From Termitidicoccus mucosus (GTDB lineage Bacteria > Verrucomicrobiota > Verrucomicrobiia > Opitutales > Opitutaceae): a stretch of DNA of 64,000 bases. The stretch lies in assembly GCF_038725785.1 (NCBI RefSeq), contig NZ_CP109796.1, forward strand, positions 5,456,001 through 5,520,000, written 5' to 3'. Shown here in pieces: positions 53,457-61,738 of the stretch (positions within the stretch are counted from its first letter, which is position 1; each line of letters begins with the position of its first letter). Made by a program: the position numbers and the translations under genes. The notes under the pieces are model-generated. The model made no database searches, had not been told where the DNA came from, and worked only from the letters and a program-made list of their open reading frames with translations.

Positions 53457-55259
53457 ATGGCACTGCTTGGCACATTCCTCACTGCATGGCTTGCACTCAT
53501 CTCTGCGCTGGCTTTTCCGTCGCTGCATGCCGCGCCCTCGCGCGGGCCCTACGGGCCATTGCCGCAAACCTATGAGCTTCCAAAAAACGCCGCGCATATC
53601 CATTACGTAGCGCCCGATGGCAAGCCCGGCGCTGACGGCAAAACCCTCGCCACCGCCACCGCGCTTGATGCCGCCCTCGCGCGCGCCGTGACTGGCGACG
53701 CCATCATATTGCGCGGAGGCATCTATCGCATTGGCAACCTGACCTTCAATCAAGGCATCACGTTCCAGCCCTACGCCGACGAGCAACCCATCCTCAAAGG
53801 CTCCTTTGTCGCCGACAAGTGGACGGCGCAACGCAACGGTCTCTGGCGCGCAAAATGGGCCCGCCTATTCCCGGCGCAGCCCGCCGATTGGTGGCAGCGG
53901 GATGGCGAGGGTCGCAAAACCCCGCCATGGCTCTTCAACAACGATATGGTGTTCATCGACGGACGCCTGCTCAAAACCGCCGGGTGGGAAGGTGCCGTTG
54001 ACCAAGACTCCTGCTATATCGACTACGAAACCGGCGATGTTTACATCGGTGCTGACCCAACCAACCGCATTGTCGAAATCACCGCCTTCGACAATGCGCT
54101 TACGCGGACCATAGCCGCGGTTCACGGCAAAACCAGCGACCGCAAAGGCCCGGTCATTCGCGGCCTGACTTTCACGCAATACGCCTATCGCGCCATCGAG
54201 ATTGAAGGCACTGAGCCTGAAGGCCCCGCCGAGCCCGGCACCTATGGGCGTGATGTTGTCGGCACTACGCTCGAACACGTCACGATCACGCATTGCTCGC
54301 GCGTTGCCGGCTATTTTCGCGGCGACGGTTTTACGCTCCGCCATTGCCTCATTTCCGACACCAGCACCGAGGGCATTTACATCCTCTCATCGTCGGATTG
54401 CCTCCTCGAAAAAAATATTTTCGCGCGCAATAATATCGAGCAAATCACCGGCTACTATCCGGCGGCGGTGAAAATCTTCAACCAGTCGCACCGCGTCACC
54501 TGCCGCGACAACCTCGTGCTCGACCAGCCGCACTCCAATGGCATTTGGTATGATGTCGGAAACCGCGACGGAGTCTTTGTGAACAACTGGATTCAGGACT
54601 GCGAAGACGGCTTCTTCTTCGAGATTTCCAAGGGCGTGCTCTGCGTCGGCAACGTCTTTGTCAACTGCCACAAAGGCGTGCGCTCGCTCAACTCATCCGG
54701 CGTTCGTGTTTATCACAATACCTTTGTCAACACCGTCGCGTCATTCGAGCGCACGGCGCGCAGTGCCGTCGCCGACCACTTCGGCTGGCATCCGGCCACC
54801 GGCCCCGATGTGGACAAGCGCGAGGGCCACGAGTTTGTCGGCAACCTTCTCGTCGCCGATGCCAATTTTGACCGGGAACTCCTCCGCTTCGAGCAAGCGC
54901 GATCGCTTTGCGGCAAACTCACGAATCCCCAAGCCATGCGCATCGACGACAACCTCTACGTTCGCCCGTCCGATTCTCCTGCCCGCGCACTCATCGTATG
55001 GAGCCCCTCCGAGGGCAAGGACTGCACCGTCGCGCTCGCATCTCCCGCCGGCCTCAACCAACTCCACCCACAGTTTGAAACCCGCAGCCGCCTTCTCCCG
55101 CTCTCACCCAACGCCCTTTTCAAGAGCCCCGATCTGCAATCCTACGAACCCATCCGCGACATCGCGCTGCCCGACGTGGCGCCACTGCCCGGCGATGTGC
55201 AAAAACTCCTCGTACTTCCAAAATCCTCAAAACCCGTCCCCGGCGCCTGCCAGCCGTAA
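53457..55259 (+). CDS. Secreted right-handed parallel beta-helix protein, putative glycoside hydrolase
   Basis: A 600-aa protein, 6 bp after the GH3 stop, with a signal peptide (TFLTAWLALISALAFPSLHA). The DUF1565-like start IHYVAPDGKPGADGKTLATA, then GDAIILRGGIYRIGNLTF and ITFQPYADEQPILKG, lead into about ten coils (TLEHVTITHCSRVAGYFRGD, NRDGVFVNNWIQDCEDGFFF, VRVYHNTFVNT). Such folds occur in GH120 beta-xylosidases, GH141 and several lyases. Given the xylan locus a GH120/GH141-like activity is possible, but I cannot place the catalytic residues with certainty. Confidence 0.8.
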   Translation: MALLGTFLTAWLALISALAFPSLHAAPSRGPYGPLPQTYELPKNAAHIHYVAPDGKPGADGKTLATATALDAALARAVTGDAIILRGGIYRIGNLTFNQGITFQPYADEQPILKGSFVADKWTAQRNGLWRAKWARLFPAQPADWWQRDGEGRKTPPWLFNNDMVFIDGRLLKTAGWEGAVDQDSCYIDYETGDVYIGADPTNRIVEITAFDNALTRTIAAVHGKTSDRKGPVIRGLTFTQYAYRAIEIEGTEPEGPAEPGTYGRDVVGTTLEHVTITHCSRVAGYFRGDGFTLRHCLISDTSTEGIYILSSSDCLLEKNIFARNNIEQITGYYPAAVKIFNQSHRVTCRDNLVLDQPHSNGIWYDVGNRDGVFVNNWIQDCEDGFFFEISKGVLCVGNVFVNCHKGVRSLNSSGVRVYHNTFVNTVASFERTARSAVADHFGWHPATGPDVDKREGHEFVGNLLVADANFDRELLRFEQARSLCGKLTNPQAMRIDDNLYVRPSDSPARALIVWSPSEGKDCTVALASPAGLNQLHPQFETRSRLLPLSPNALFKSPDLQSYEPIRDIALPDVAPLPGDVQKLLVLPKSSKPVPGACQP

Positions 55260-55312
55260 AAGCGCCGCTTGCGGCGCCCCGCCTTCAATATCTTTCCACA
55301 TTTCTTATTCCC

Positions 55313-56401
55313 ATGACTCCCGCCCAATGGACCTGCTTCAAGAAGGCCGCGCGTCTTGAGCTCCGCGAGACCGATCCGATTCCACTCGCTCTCATTGTCG
55401 ATAGTCCTTGGATGCCCGGATATCTGGGCATCAACCATTTCGATTTCTATCTTGATCCCGAACTCTGGTTCCGTTCGCACCTGAAAATCCATGAGGAGTT
55501 TCCTGACATTCTGTTCATTCCGCCGTGGTGGCTGGAATACGGCATGGCCGCCGAGCCGTCTGTGCTTGGCGCAAAAATAAAGTTCTGGCCGGACAACACG
55601 CCGAGTGAGCAGAACCTGCTCGCTCGCATTGAGGACATCGACACGCTTCCCGAATACGATGTGGAGCACGACAGCTACATGGCGCTCACGCTCCACCGCA
55701 TGCGCATGACGCGCCAGCGCATCCTCGATTCCGGGCAAACGCTTCCGCTTGCCGCCGCGCGCGGCCCGCTCTGCACGGCGAGTTTCGTACGCGGCGTCAC
55801 CGAGTTGATGATGGACCTCATCGAAAACCCGGATTGCGCGCACAAACTCATCGACCTCTGCACCCGCCTTACCATCGATTGGCTCAAGGCGCAGGCACGC
55901 GCGCTCGGCCCGACAGTCGAGGGATTTCTTCTGCTCGACGACATTGTCGGCTTCGTCAACGAGGAACATTATCAGGAATTTTGCCATCCGTATCTCAAGC
56001 GCATCTGCGACGCCTTCCCGAAAGACTGGATAAAAATCTATCATAACGACGCATCCATCGAAAAATGCCTGGAGCATCTGCCCGACGCCGGCTTCCACGT
56101 TCTGAACTGGGGCAAGCAAACCGACATCGCCGCAGTCAAGGCGCGCGTCGGCGACCGCCTTTGCCTGATGGGCAATGTGAATCCGCTTGAAGTCGTCGCC
56201 AAGGGCACGCCCGCCCAAGTCCACGCGGCCACGCTCGATGTCTTGGAAAAAAGCGACGGACACGGCATTATACTCTCTGTCGGCGGCGGCGTCAGCCCGG
56301 GAACTCCTCGAGAGAATATCAACGCCATGCAATCCGCTCTCGCCGACTACAATGCCCGCCGCGCACGAGGCATTTCACAGGCAGTGAGCAGGCTTATGTG
56401 A
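55313..56401 (+). CDS. Uroporphyrinogen decarboxylase (URO-D)-fold protein, methyltransferase-like
   Basis: A 362-aa cytoplasmic protein, 53 bp after the beta-helix gene. The URO-D/MtaA/cobalamin-independent methyltransferase superfamily pattern is visible: LAAARGPLCTASFVRGVTEL, LLLDDIVGFVNEEHYQEFCH, IKIYHNDASIEKCLEHLPDA, HVLNWGKQTDIAAVKARVGD, CLMGNVNPLEVVAKGTPAQV, ILSVGGGVSPGTPRENINAM. The N-terminus lacks the heme-synthesis Arg cluster, so it is not HemE. Proteins of this group are frequent in sugar loci of this phylum. A role in demethylating 4-O-methyl-glucuronate would fit the locus but is only a hypothesis. Confidence 0.8.
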   Translation: MTPAQWTCFKKAARLELRETDPIPLALIVDSPWMPGYLGINHFDFYLDPELWFRSHLKIHEEFPDILFIPPWWLEYGMAAEPSVLGAKIKFWPDNTPSEQNLLARIEDIDTLPEYDVEHDSYMALTLHRMRMTRQRILDSGQTLPLAAARGPLCTASFVRGVTELMMDLIENPDCAHKLIDLCTRLTIDWLKAQARALGPTVEGFLLLDDIVGFVNEEHYQEFCHPYLKRICDAFPKDWIKIYHNDASIEKCLEHLPDAGFHVLNWGKQTDIAAVKARVGDRLCLMGNVNPLEVVAKGTPAQVHAATLDVLEKSDGHGIILSVGGGVSPGTPRENINAMQSALADYNARRARGISQAVSRLM

Positions 56402-56403
56402 TC

Positions 56404-56413
56404 CTATTGTTAG
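56404..56413 (+). promoter_or_regulatory. Shared upstream element CTATTGTTAG (copy 3, before the giant surface protein)
   Basis: The same 10-mer as at 31701 and 43985, here 174 bp before the ATG of the 1648-aa gene and directly after the URO-D-like gene stop. The following leader has no reading frame of interest. An A/T-rich TTATAAATT touches the start codon and no clear Shine-Dalgarno is present. Confidence 0.5.
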
Positions 56414-56577
56414 AGCATATTTTCTTTTGCATGCTTTATGCGTGCCGTTAAAAACAAGCCCGTTACCAAACCACCACCCTCATTTCGTTGCCCAAACCAT
56501 GATCCGCATCCTTCCGGGATGTTCATCCATGGGATCTATCCTGACATACCACACATTTCTACCCCCCCTTATAAATT

Positions 56578-59500
56578 ATGAAAACGATACCTCCCTCGCA
56601 TACTTCACATGGCCGTTTCCTCCCTGCGCTCGTGCTCTGCGTTGCGTTTGCCATCATCGGTTCATCGGCGAGCCGGGCTCAGATGAATGTCGAACGTACT
56701 TGGACTGGCCTGGCTTCCAAAAATGAGTTCACTCAGGGCAGCAACTGGAACCCGCCTGTCGCTCCCGGCACAAAGGATGCAATCGTCTTCAACGGTTCCG
56801 GACAAAACACGGCGATATGGAGGCTGGACGAGCCCGTGCAATTGACCGCATCGGCTGTCGGCGGCAGCGACGGTCTGTTTGCGATAACCCTCACCTCCAG
56901 CCAAACCACCTCGGTGATTTTCAGCAACACGAACGTCACGACCTATCTCGCCGACACTCATCACTTCCGGCTGTTTGCAGGGCCGACTAACGGCACGGTT
57001 AATTACGCTAATCCTCGCACTGTCATAATCTTGGAAAACGGCTCCGGCTCGTTGATTTTTGACGGTTACTACGGAGACAAGAAAAGCATTGGTTTCATCA
57101 TGGGGGGCAATGGGCAGGTATCAAGCAACGATTCCTGGCAGCGGTTTGTCAATCACAACGCCTCCGGCGGCAGCGCTCTTGTTTTCGGATACAACACCAT
57201 TTTTAGGGCCGGTGGCGGTGGCTCGCGCCATGTAATTTTTGACGGAACCGGGGACATTGTATTCAACGGGCGTTATTTTATCGGTGGCAGCCGGATGCTC
57301 AAAAAAGGCAGCGGAGCGCTTACTTTGGGAGGCGACCCCTCGGACAAAACGAATGCGACCTTCGCCAGCGGCCAGCAGGCTGGTGTCATTCTGGAGGCAG
57401 GCACCTTGAACATCAACAACGATGGCGCATTGGGTGGCAGTTGGTCGGACGGCAACAAAGACGGCTTTCTCGCCATTGGTGAGGGTGCCACCATCGACAA
57501 CACAAGTGGCACTGCGGTTATTCAGAAACAAAATCAGCGAATCTTCATACTCGGGGATTTCACCTTCAAGGGGACCAACGATTTGACGCTATGCGCCGCG
57601 CGGTTTCATCCAGACGGCCCCACTGGATTTACCTGGCGGCGTGTGGACCTCTACGGTTCGCACAGGAACATCACGGTTCAAGCCGGAAGACTCGGTCTGG
57701 GGGGTGAAATCAAATCGGGAACCAATACCTCGATAACAACGGTCCCGACAACAGTGCCCAATGCCGGCGATGCGGCTCCGACGAATGCCGGCATCACCAA
57801 GCTCGGTTCGGGGACGCTGGTCCTTTTTGATGACAGCCAAAACTCTTATTCAGGCACCATCAATGTTTCCGCGGGCGGGTTGGTGGTGGACGGAAATCAA
57901 AAGGCGGCCACGATTCTCGTGGCAAACGGGGCGAGTTTCGGCGGTCACGGCACCACGGGAATCGTCGCCTTGGGCGCATCCAGCACGCTGAAACCCGGCG
58001 ACCTGCCCCTGATTGTGAGCGACACCAGTGTGTGGACATGGACGAGGGACGAACAGGATGTCATCGTTTCCGGCTCCTTTTCTGGAACCATCGGTGGAAA
58101 TTATAATGTCCTGAAACTCGACAAGTCTGTTTCCCCCGCCGGCCCCAACCTGACGCTTGGAGAGGATGCCACCCTGGAGTTTGCCATTGGCCTCAACCGC
58201 ACCAGCACAAGAGTCTGGATTAACGACTACAGTGACACCTACGCGCTCGCGCCCACGACTCCGGCGGTCGCGTTCAACAACAATATCATCAGGATTGTTG
58301 ACCTTGCGGACGGCGAGGCAACGCCCGGCGACTACGTGCTTTTCGGCATAGGCTCCGCCAATTTATGGGTCGAGTCAGGAACCGGCCTTGTCAACTCGGG
58401 CACATCGGTGCAGATCACCGATTTCGACACGGCCTTTTCCGGCCTGACCGTGGATGCGAACGACACCATTACCGGGGGATTGGCGGTGGACGAGGCATCC
58501 CTGCCCTACGCCCGTCCCGATTACGGTTATCTGCTCAAGAAAACCGCCTCCGGCATTGTATTCCGGCTTTTCAGCCCGCCGACCATTGTATGCGACGACG
58601 AGTCGGTCGCCGCGCTGGGATGGAGCTACGGTTTCCCCATCAGCATCCCGGGCGGTTACGATTCCATCAGTGTCACCGGCCTCCCCGCCGGCCTGTCGCT
58701 CAACCAGGATGTTCCCATGATTGTCGGCACGCCCACAACCTTGGGGACTTTTCCCGTGACTATTTCGGTCAGCAATCCGGCGGCCACGGTGCAAAAAACA
58801 ATTACCATCACTGTGAAAACTCCTTCCGAGATACCCGCCCCGACGTTTACATCGGACTACATCATCAACGCGCGTGCGGATGTCAGGACAGTCAAACACA
58901 AACTCACGGCGGACAATCTCCCGCAATTTTTCAGGGTGAAGAGCGTCACCGGCAACGAACTGCCGGCATGGATGGAATTGGTGCAGGATCCCGACACAGG
59001 AGAATGGTATCTTTGTAATAAAGTTGATTCGTCGGACCCGACTGGCGAAACCCTTATGCCCTCTGTGACGGGCAGATGGACGGTCATAATCGAAGCAGGC
59101 AACGACAACGGAACCACCGAGCAGACGGTCTCAATCATTATCGAATCGCGCTGGACGACGCCCGTCATCCTGAGCGCGACAAATGTCGTGTGGGCAAAAG
59201 ATCTTCCGTTCAATTATCAAATCGTCGCGAACAATTCGCCCGCATACTATAATATCACCGGCACGCTTCCCGACGGCGTTGCGCTTGACCGCCTGACCGG
59301 CCGCTTTGGGGGCACACCCACCACCGTCGGCTCGTCAACCCTCACAATGTCCGCCGTCAACTCCAACGGTGCCGGGAGCGCGCCCTTGGTCATCGACGTT
59401 GTGGCTGACATGACGGAGCCTTATTTTACGAGCACAAATACCAGACTGGCTTACTTGAACCAAGAGTTCATCCATACCTTCACAGCCGCGCCTTATGTCA

Positions 59501-61524
59501 GCGAAATCATCGTGACTGACTCCACCACGCTGCCAGCCGGGATGAGTTATGATCCCCTCACTGCCACGATCTCCGGCACACACACAGGTGATGGCGCGAC
59601 ATGGGCGCTTTCCGGGACGACATGGCCCATCCCGGTGCGGGCGATCAACGCCAAGGGCACCGTTGACCAGATGTTCGACCTCGTCGTCAAACAATATTAT
59701 CCCATCCCGACTGTTACCACGAAGCGCAGGGCCACATGCTATGTGGGCAGGGCCTACTCCACCCAAGTCACCGTCAATACCACCGTCGGGATCGAGGAAT
59801 ACTTCGCCACTGGATTGCCGCCTGGACTGACCTTGGACGCGATGACCGGTGCCATCACCGGCACCCCCGCAACAGCAGGAGAGTATCCCATCACCTTCGG
59901 CGCGACCACCTCCGGCGGCACCGGGACCAAATCGCATATCCTGACTGTCCTGGCTGAGCCGACTGGGCCTTTCATCAACAGCTCTTCAATCGCACCCGGC
60001 ACCGCAGGGCAACCCTTCAGCTATCAAATCACCGCCGAAAGACCAGTCACTACCTATGGGGCCACAAATTTGCCGCGTGGACTCTCCATCGATCCAAACA
60101 CCGGCGTCATCTCGGGAACACCGGTGGTCGGCGGTCAATATCTCGTGACCATCACCACCACGGATGCCGCCGGCACCTTCGAGGGCACGGTGGTTATATC
60201 AATCGCCCCGACCAATTCCACTCTCGTCACCTACGCTGGCGCACTCGCAACGCCGGGCTATGTCGATGCCACCGGCACAGACTCACGCTTTGACCATCCA
60301 TCCGGTGCCGTTATCAATATCTCCGGCACCATCTACGTGGCCGATCTCAACAACAACGCCATCCGCACCATTGCGACCGACGGTTTGGTTTCGAGCTATG
60401 TATCAGAAGTTCCGCAACCAGCCGCTATCGCAGTCGACTCAAAGGGCGACATCTTTTTCGCCGACACCGAAAACAACTGCATCAAACAAGTGTTGGCGCT
60501 TGATAAAACAGTGTGGATCGCCGCATCCGGCCTGCTGGGGCCGGGCGGTGTGGCGGTCGATGCGTCCGATAATGTATATTTCACGGATAGCGGAAACAAT
60601 GTTATCAAGAAAATATCCGCAATAGACGGCGGCATATCAGTCTTCGCCGGCAGCGGGGCGGCAGGAGCCGCCGACGGCATTGGCGCCGCCGCGAGTTTCT
60701 ATGCCCCGGCCGGGCTCGTCTATGATCGCGCCGCCAACTTACTCTATGTCGCCGACATGCTCAACAACACACTGCGTTCGGTCGATATTGCCACACGTTC
60801 CGTGAAAACAATCGCAGGCGCGGCTGATTACGATGAGGATAATGTCGACGGTATCGGTTCTGCCGTGCGCTTTAACACGCCGGAAGGTCTCGCCATCGAC
60901 AAGGCCGGTTTCGTTTATATAGCGGATACAGGCAACAGCACCATTCGTGTCTGCGATCCCAAGACCGGTTTTGTTGTCACCCTCATAGGCGCCCCAGCAC
61001 AAACCGGCGCCATCGACGGTGACGGCATCACAGCGCTCATGAATTCCCCCACGGGCATAATCGTGGATACCGACGGCACCGGGGATATCTTCGTCGTGGA
61101 CACCGGCAACGATGCCCTTCGCTCGCTGCTCTCCGCGCCTTATATAGTTACTCCGCTCGTCAGCACAACAATCGCAGCCGGCTCGTCCCTCACGCTGGAT
61201 GGCGGCGCTTGGGGCGCCCCGACTCCGACCTATTCATGGTTCAAGGACGGCGTTCAATTGACGGGAACCTCCGCCAGGACACTCACGCTAAGTTCAGTGC
61301 AGGCGGCGGATGCGGGCAATTATCAGGTGGTCGCCATGAATGCCTCGGGAACCTCAGACAGCGTCATGCAGCTCACGGTCACCACCTCCAGCGGGACAGG
61401 CGGTGGACAGCCGGGCGGAGGCGGAGGTGGCGGCGGCGGTGGTTCCGCCAGTCTCTGGTTCCTCATGGGCCTCGGTATCCTCGCCTTTGCCCGCAAATTA
61501 TTCAGGCACACAACGGATAACTGA
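56578..61524 (+). CDS. Giant exported surface protein: PATR, He_PIG, NHL and Ig domains with a Gly-rich C-terminal sorting tail
   Basis: A 1648-aa protein with a signal peptide (FLPALVLCVAFAIIGSSASR). Residues about 35-640 are autotransporter-type passenger repeats (GSGALTLGGDP, LGSGTLVLFDDSQNSYSGTI). About 670-1205 hold five or more putative Ig (He_PIG) domains (LPAGLSLNQDVPMIVGTPTT, LPPGLTLDAMTGAITGTPAT, LPRGLSIDPNTGVISGTPVV). About 1215-1525 form an NHL beta-propeller (GGVAVDASDNVYFTDSGNNV, EGLAIDKAGFVYIADTGNST). An Ig-like domain follows (YSWFKDGVQLTG). The end is a ten-glycine run, then SASLWFLMGLGILAFARKLF and a short basic tail. There is no barrel domain, so anchoring must go through the tail. 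Confidence 0.88.
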   Translation: MKTIPPSHTSHGRFLPALVLCVAFAIIGSSASRAQMNVERTWTGLASKNEFTQGSNWNPPVAPGTKDAIVFNGSGQNTAIWRLDEPVQLTASAVGGSDGLFAITLTSSQTTSVIFSNTNVTTYLADTHHFRLFAGPTNGTVNYANPRTVIILENGSGSLIFDGYYGDKKSIGFIMGGNGQVSSNDSWQRFVNHNASGGSALVFGYNTIFRAGGGGSRHVIFDGTGDIVFNGRYFIGGSRMLKKGSGALTLGGDPSDKTNATFASGQQAGVILEAGTLNINNDGALGGSWSDGNKDGFLAIGEGATIDNTSGTAVIQKQNQRIFILGDFTFKGTNDLTLCAARFHPDGPTGFTWRRVDLYGSHRNITVQAGRLGLGGEIKSGTNTSITTVPTTVPNAGDAAPTNAGITKLGSGTLVLFDDSQNSYSGTINVSAGGLVVDGNQKAATILVANGASFGGHGTTGIVALGASSTLKPGDLPLIVSDTSVWTWTRDEQDVIVSGSFSGTIGGNYNVLKLDKSVSPAGPNLTLGEDATLEFAIGLNRTSTRVWINDYSDTYALAPTTPAVAFNNNIIRIVDLADGEATPGDYVLFGIGSANLWVESGTGLVNSGTSVQITDFDTAFSGLTVDANDTITGGLAVDEASLPYARPDYGYLLKKTASGIVFRLFSPPTIVCDDESVAALGWSYGFPISIPGGYDSISVTGLPAGLSLNQDVPMIVGTPTTLGTFPVTISVSNPAATVQKTITITVKTPSEIPAPTFTSDYIINARADVRTVKHKLTADNLPQFFRVKSVTGNELPAWMELVQDPDTGEWYLCNKVDSSDPTGETLMPSVTGRWTVIIEAGNDNGTTEQTVSIIIESRWTTPVILSATNVVWAKDLPFNYQIVANNSPAYYNITGTLPDGVALDRLTGRFGGTPTTVGSSTLTMSAVNSNGAGSAPLVIDVVADMTEPYFTSTNTRLAYLNQEFIHTFTAAPYVSEIIVTDSTTLPAGMSYDPLTATISGTHTGDGATWALSGTTWPIPVRAINAKGTVDQMFDLVVKQYYPIPTVTTKRRATCYVGRAYSTQVTVNTTVGIEEYFATGLPPGLTLDAMTGAITGTPATAGEYPITFGATTSGGTGTKSHILTVLAEPTGPFINSSSIAPGTAGQPFSYQITAERPVTTYGATNLPRGLSIDPNTGVISGTPVVGGQYLVTITTTDAAGTFEGTVVISIAPTNSTLVTYAGALATPGYVDATGTDSRFDHPSGAVINISGTIYVADLNNNAIRTIATDGLVSSYVSEVPQPAAIAVDSKGDIFFADTENNCIKQVLALDKTVWIAASGLLGPGGVAVDASDNVYFTDSGNNVIKKISAIDGGISVFAGSGAAGAADGIGAAASFYAPAGLVYDRAANLLYVADMLNNTLRSVDIATRSVKTIAGAADYDEDNVDGIGSAVRFNTPEGLAIDKAGFVYIADTGNSTIRVCDPKTGFVVTLIGAPAQTGAIDGDGITALMNSPTGIIVDTDGTGDIFVVDTGNDALRSLLSAPYIVTPLVSTTIAAGSSLTLDGGAWGAPTPTYSWFKDGVQLTGTSARTLTLSSVQAADAGNYQVVAMNASGTSDSVMQLTVTTSSGTGGGQPGGGGGGGGGGSASLWFLMGLGILAFARKLFRHTTDN

Positions 61525-61594
61525 AACTCCCCATGTGCATCACGGCATCATCCGCGCGACTTTGGCCAAGTCAGGGTCGCGTGCTCAAAATTAC

Positions 61595-61663
61595 CCCGGA
61601 TTCCGTGATTTCGAAACCGCTCAAACACGCTGGTTGAGCTGCCTTCACCAAGCGGAATCCGGG
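61595..61663 (+). promoter_or_regulatory. Nested hairpins in the leader of the symporter gene
   Basis: CCCGGATTCCG (61595-61605) and CGGAATCCGGG (61653-61663) are perfect 11-bp complements. Inside the loop GCTCAA and TTGAGC (about 61618-61638) form a second stem. The structure ends 75 bp before the symporter ATG. It could be a structured 5' UTR element or an attenuator; no T-run follows directly. Confidence 0.5.
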
Positions 61664-61738
61664 AACAATTTCACTCGCAGCCGGCATTGCGCCTAACACG
61701 GCCCACCATCAAAACGCCTGCCAGGAAAAACGAATCAC

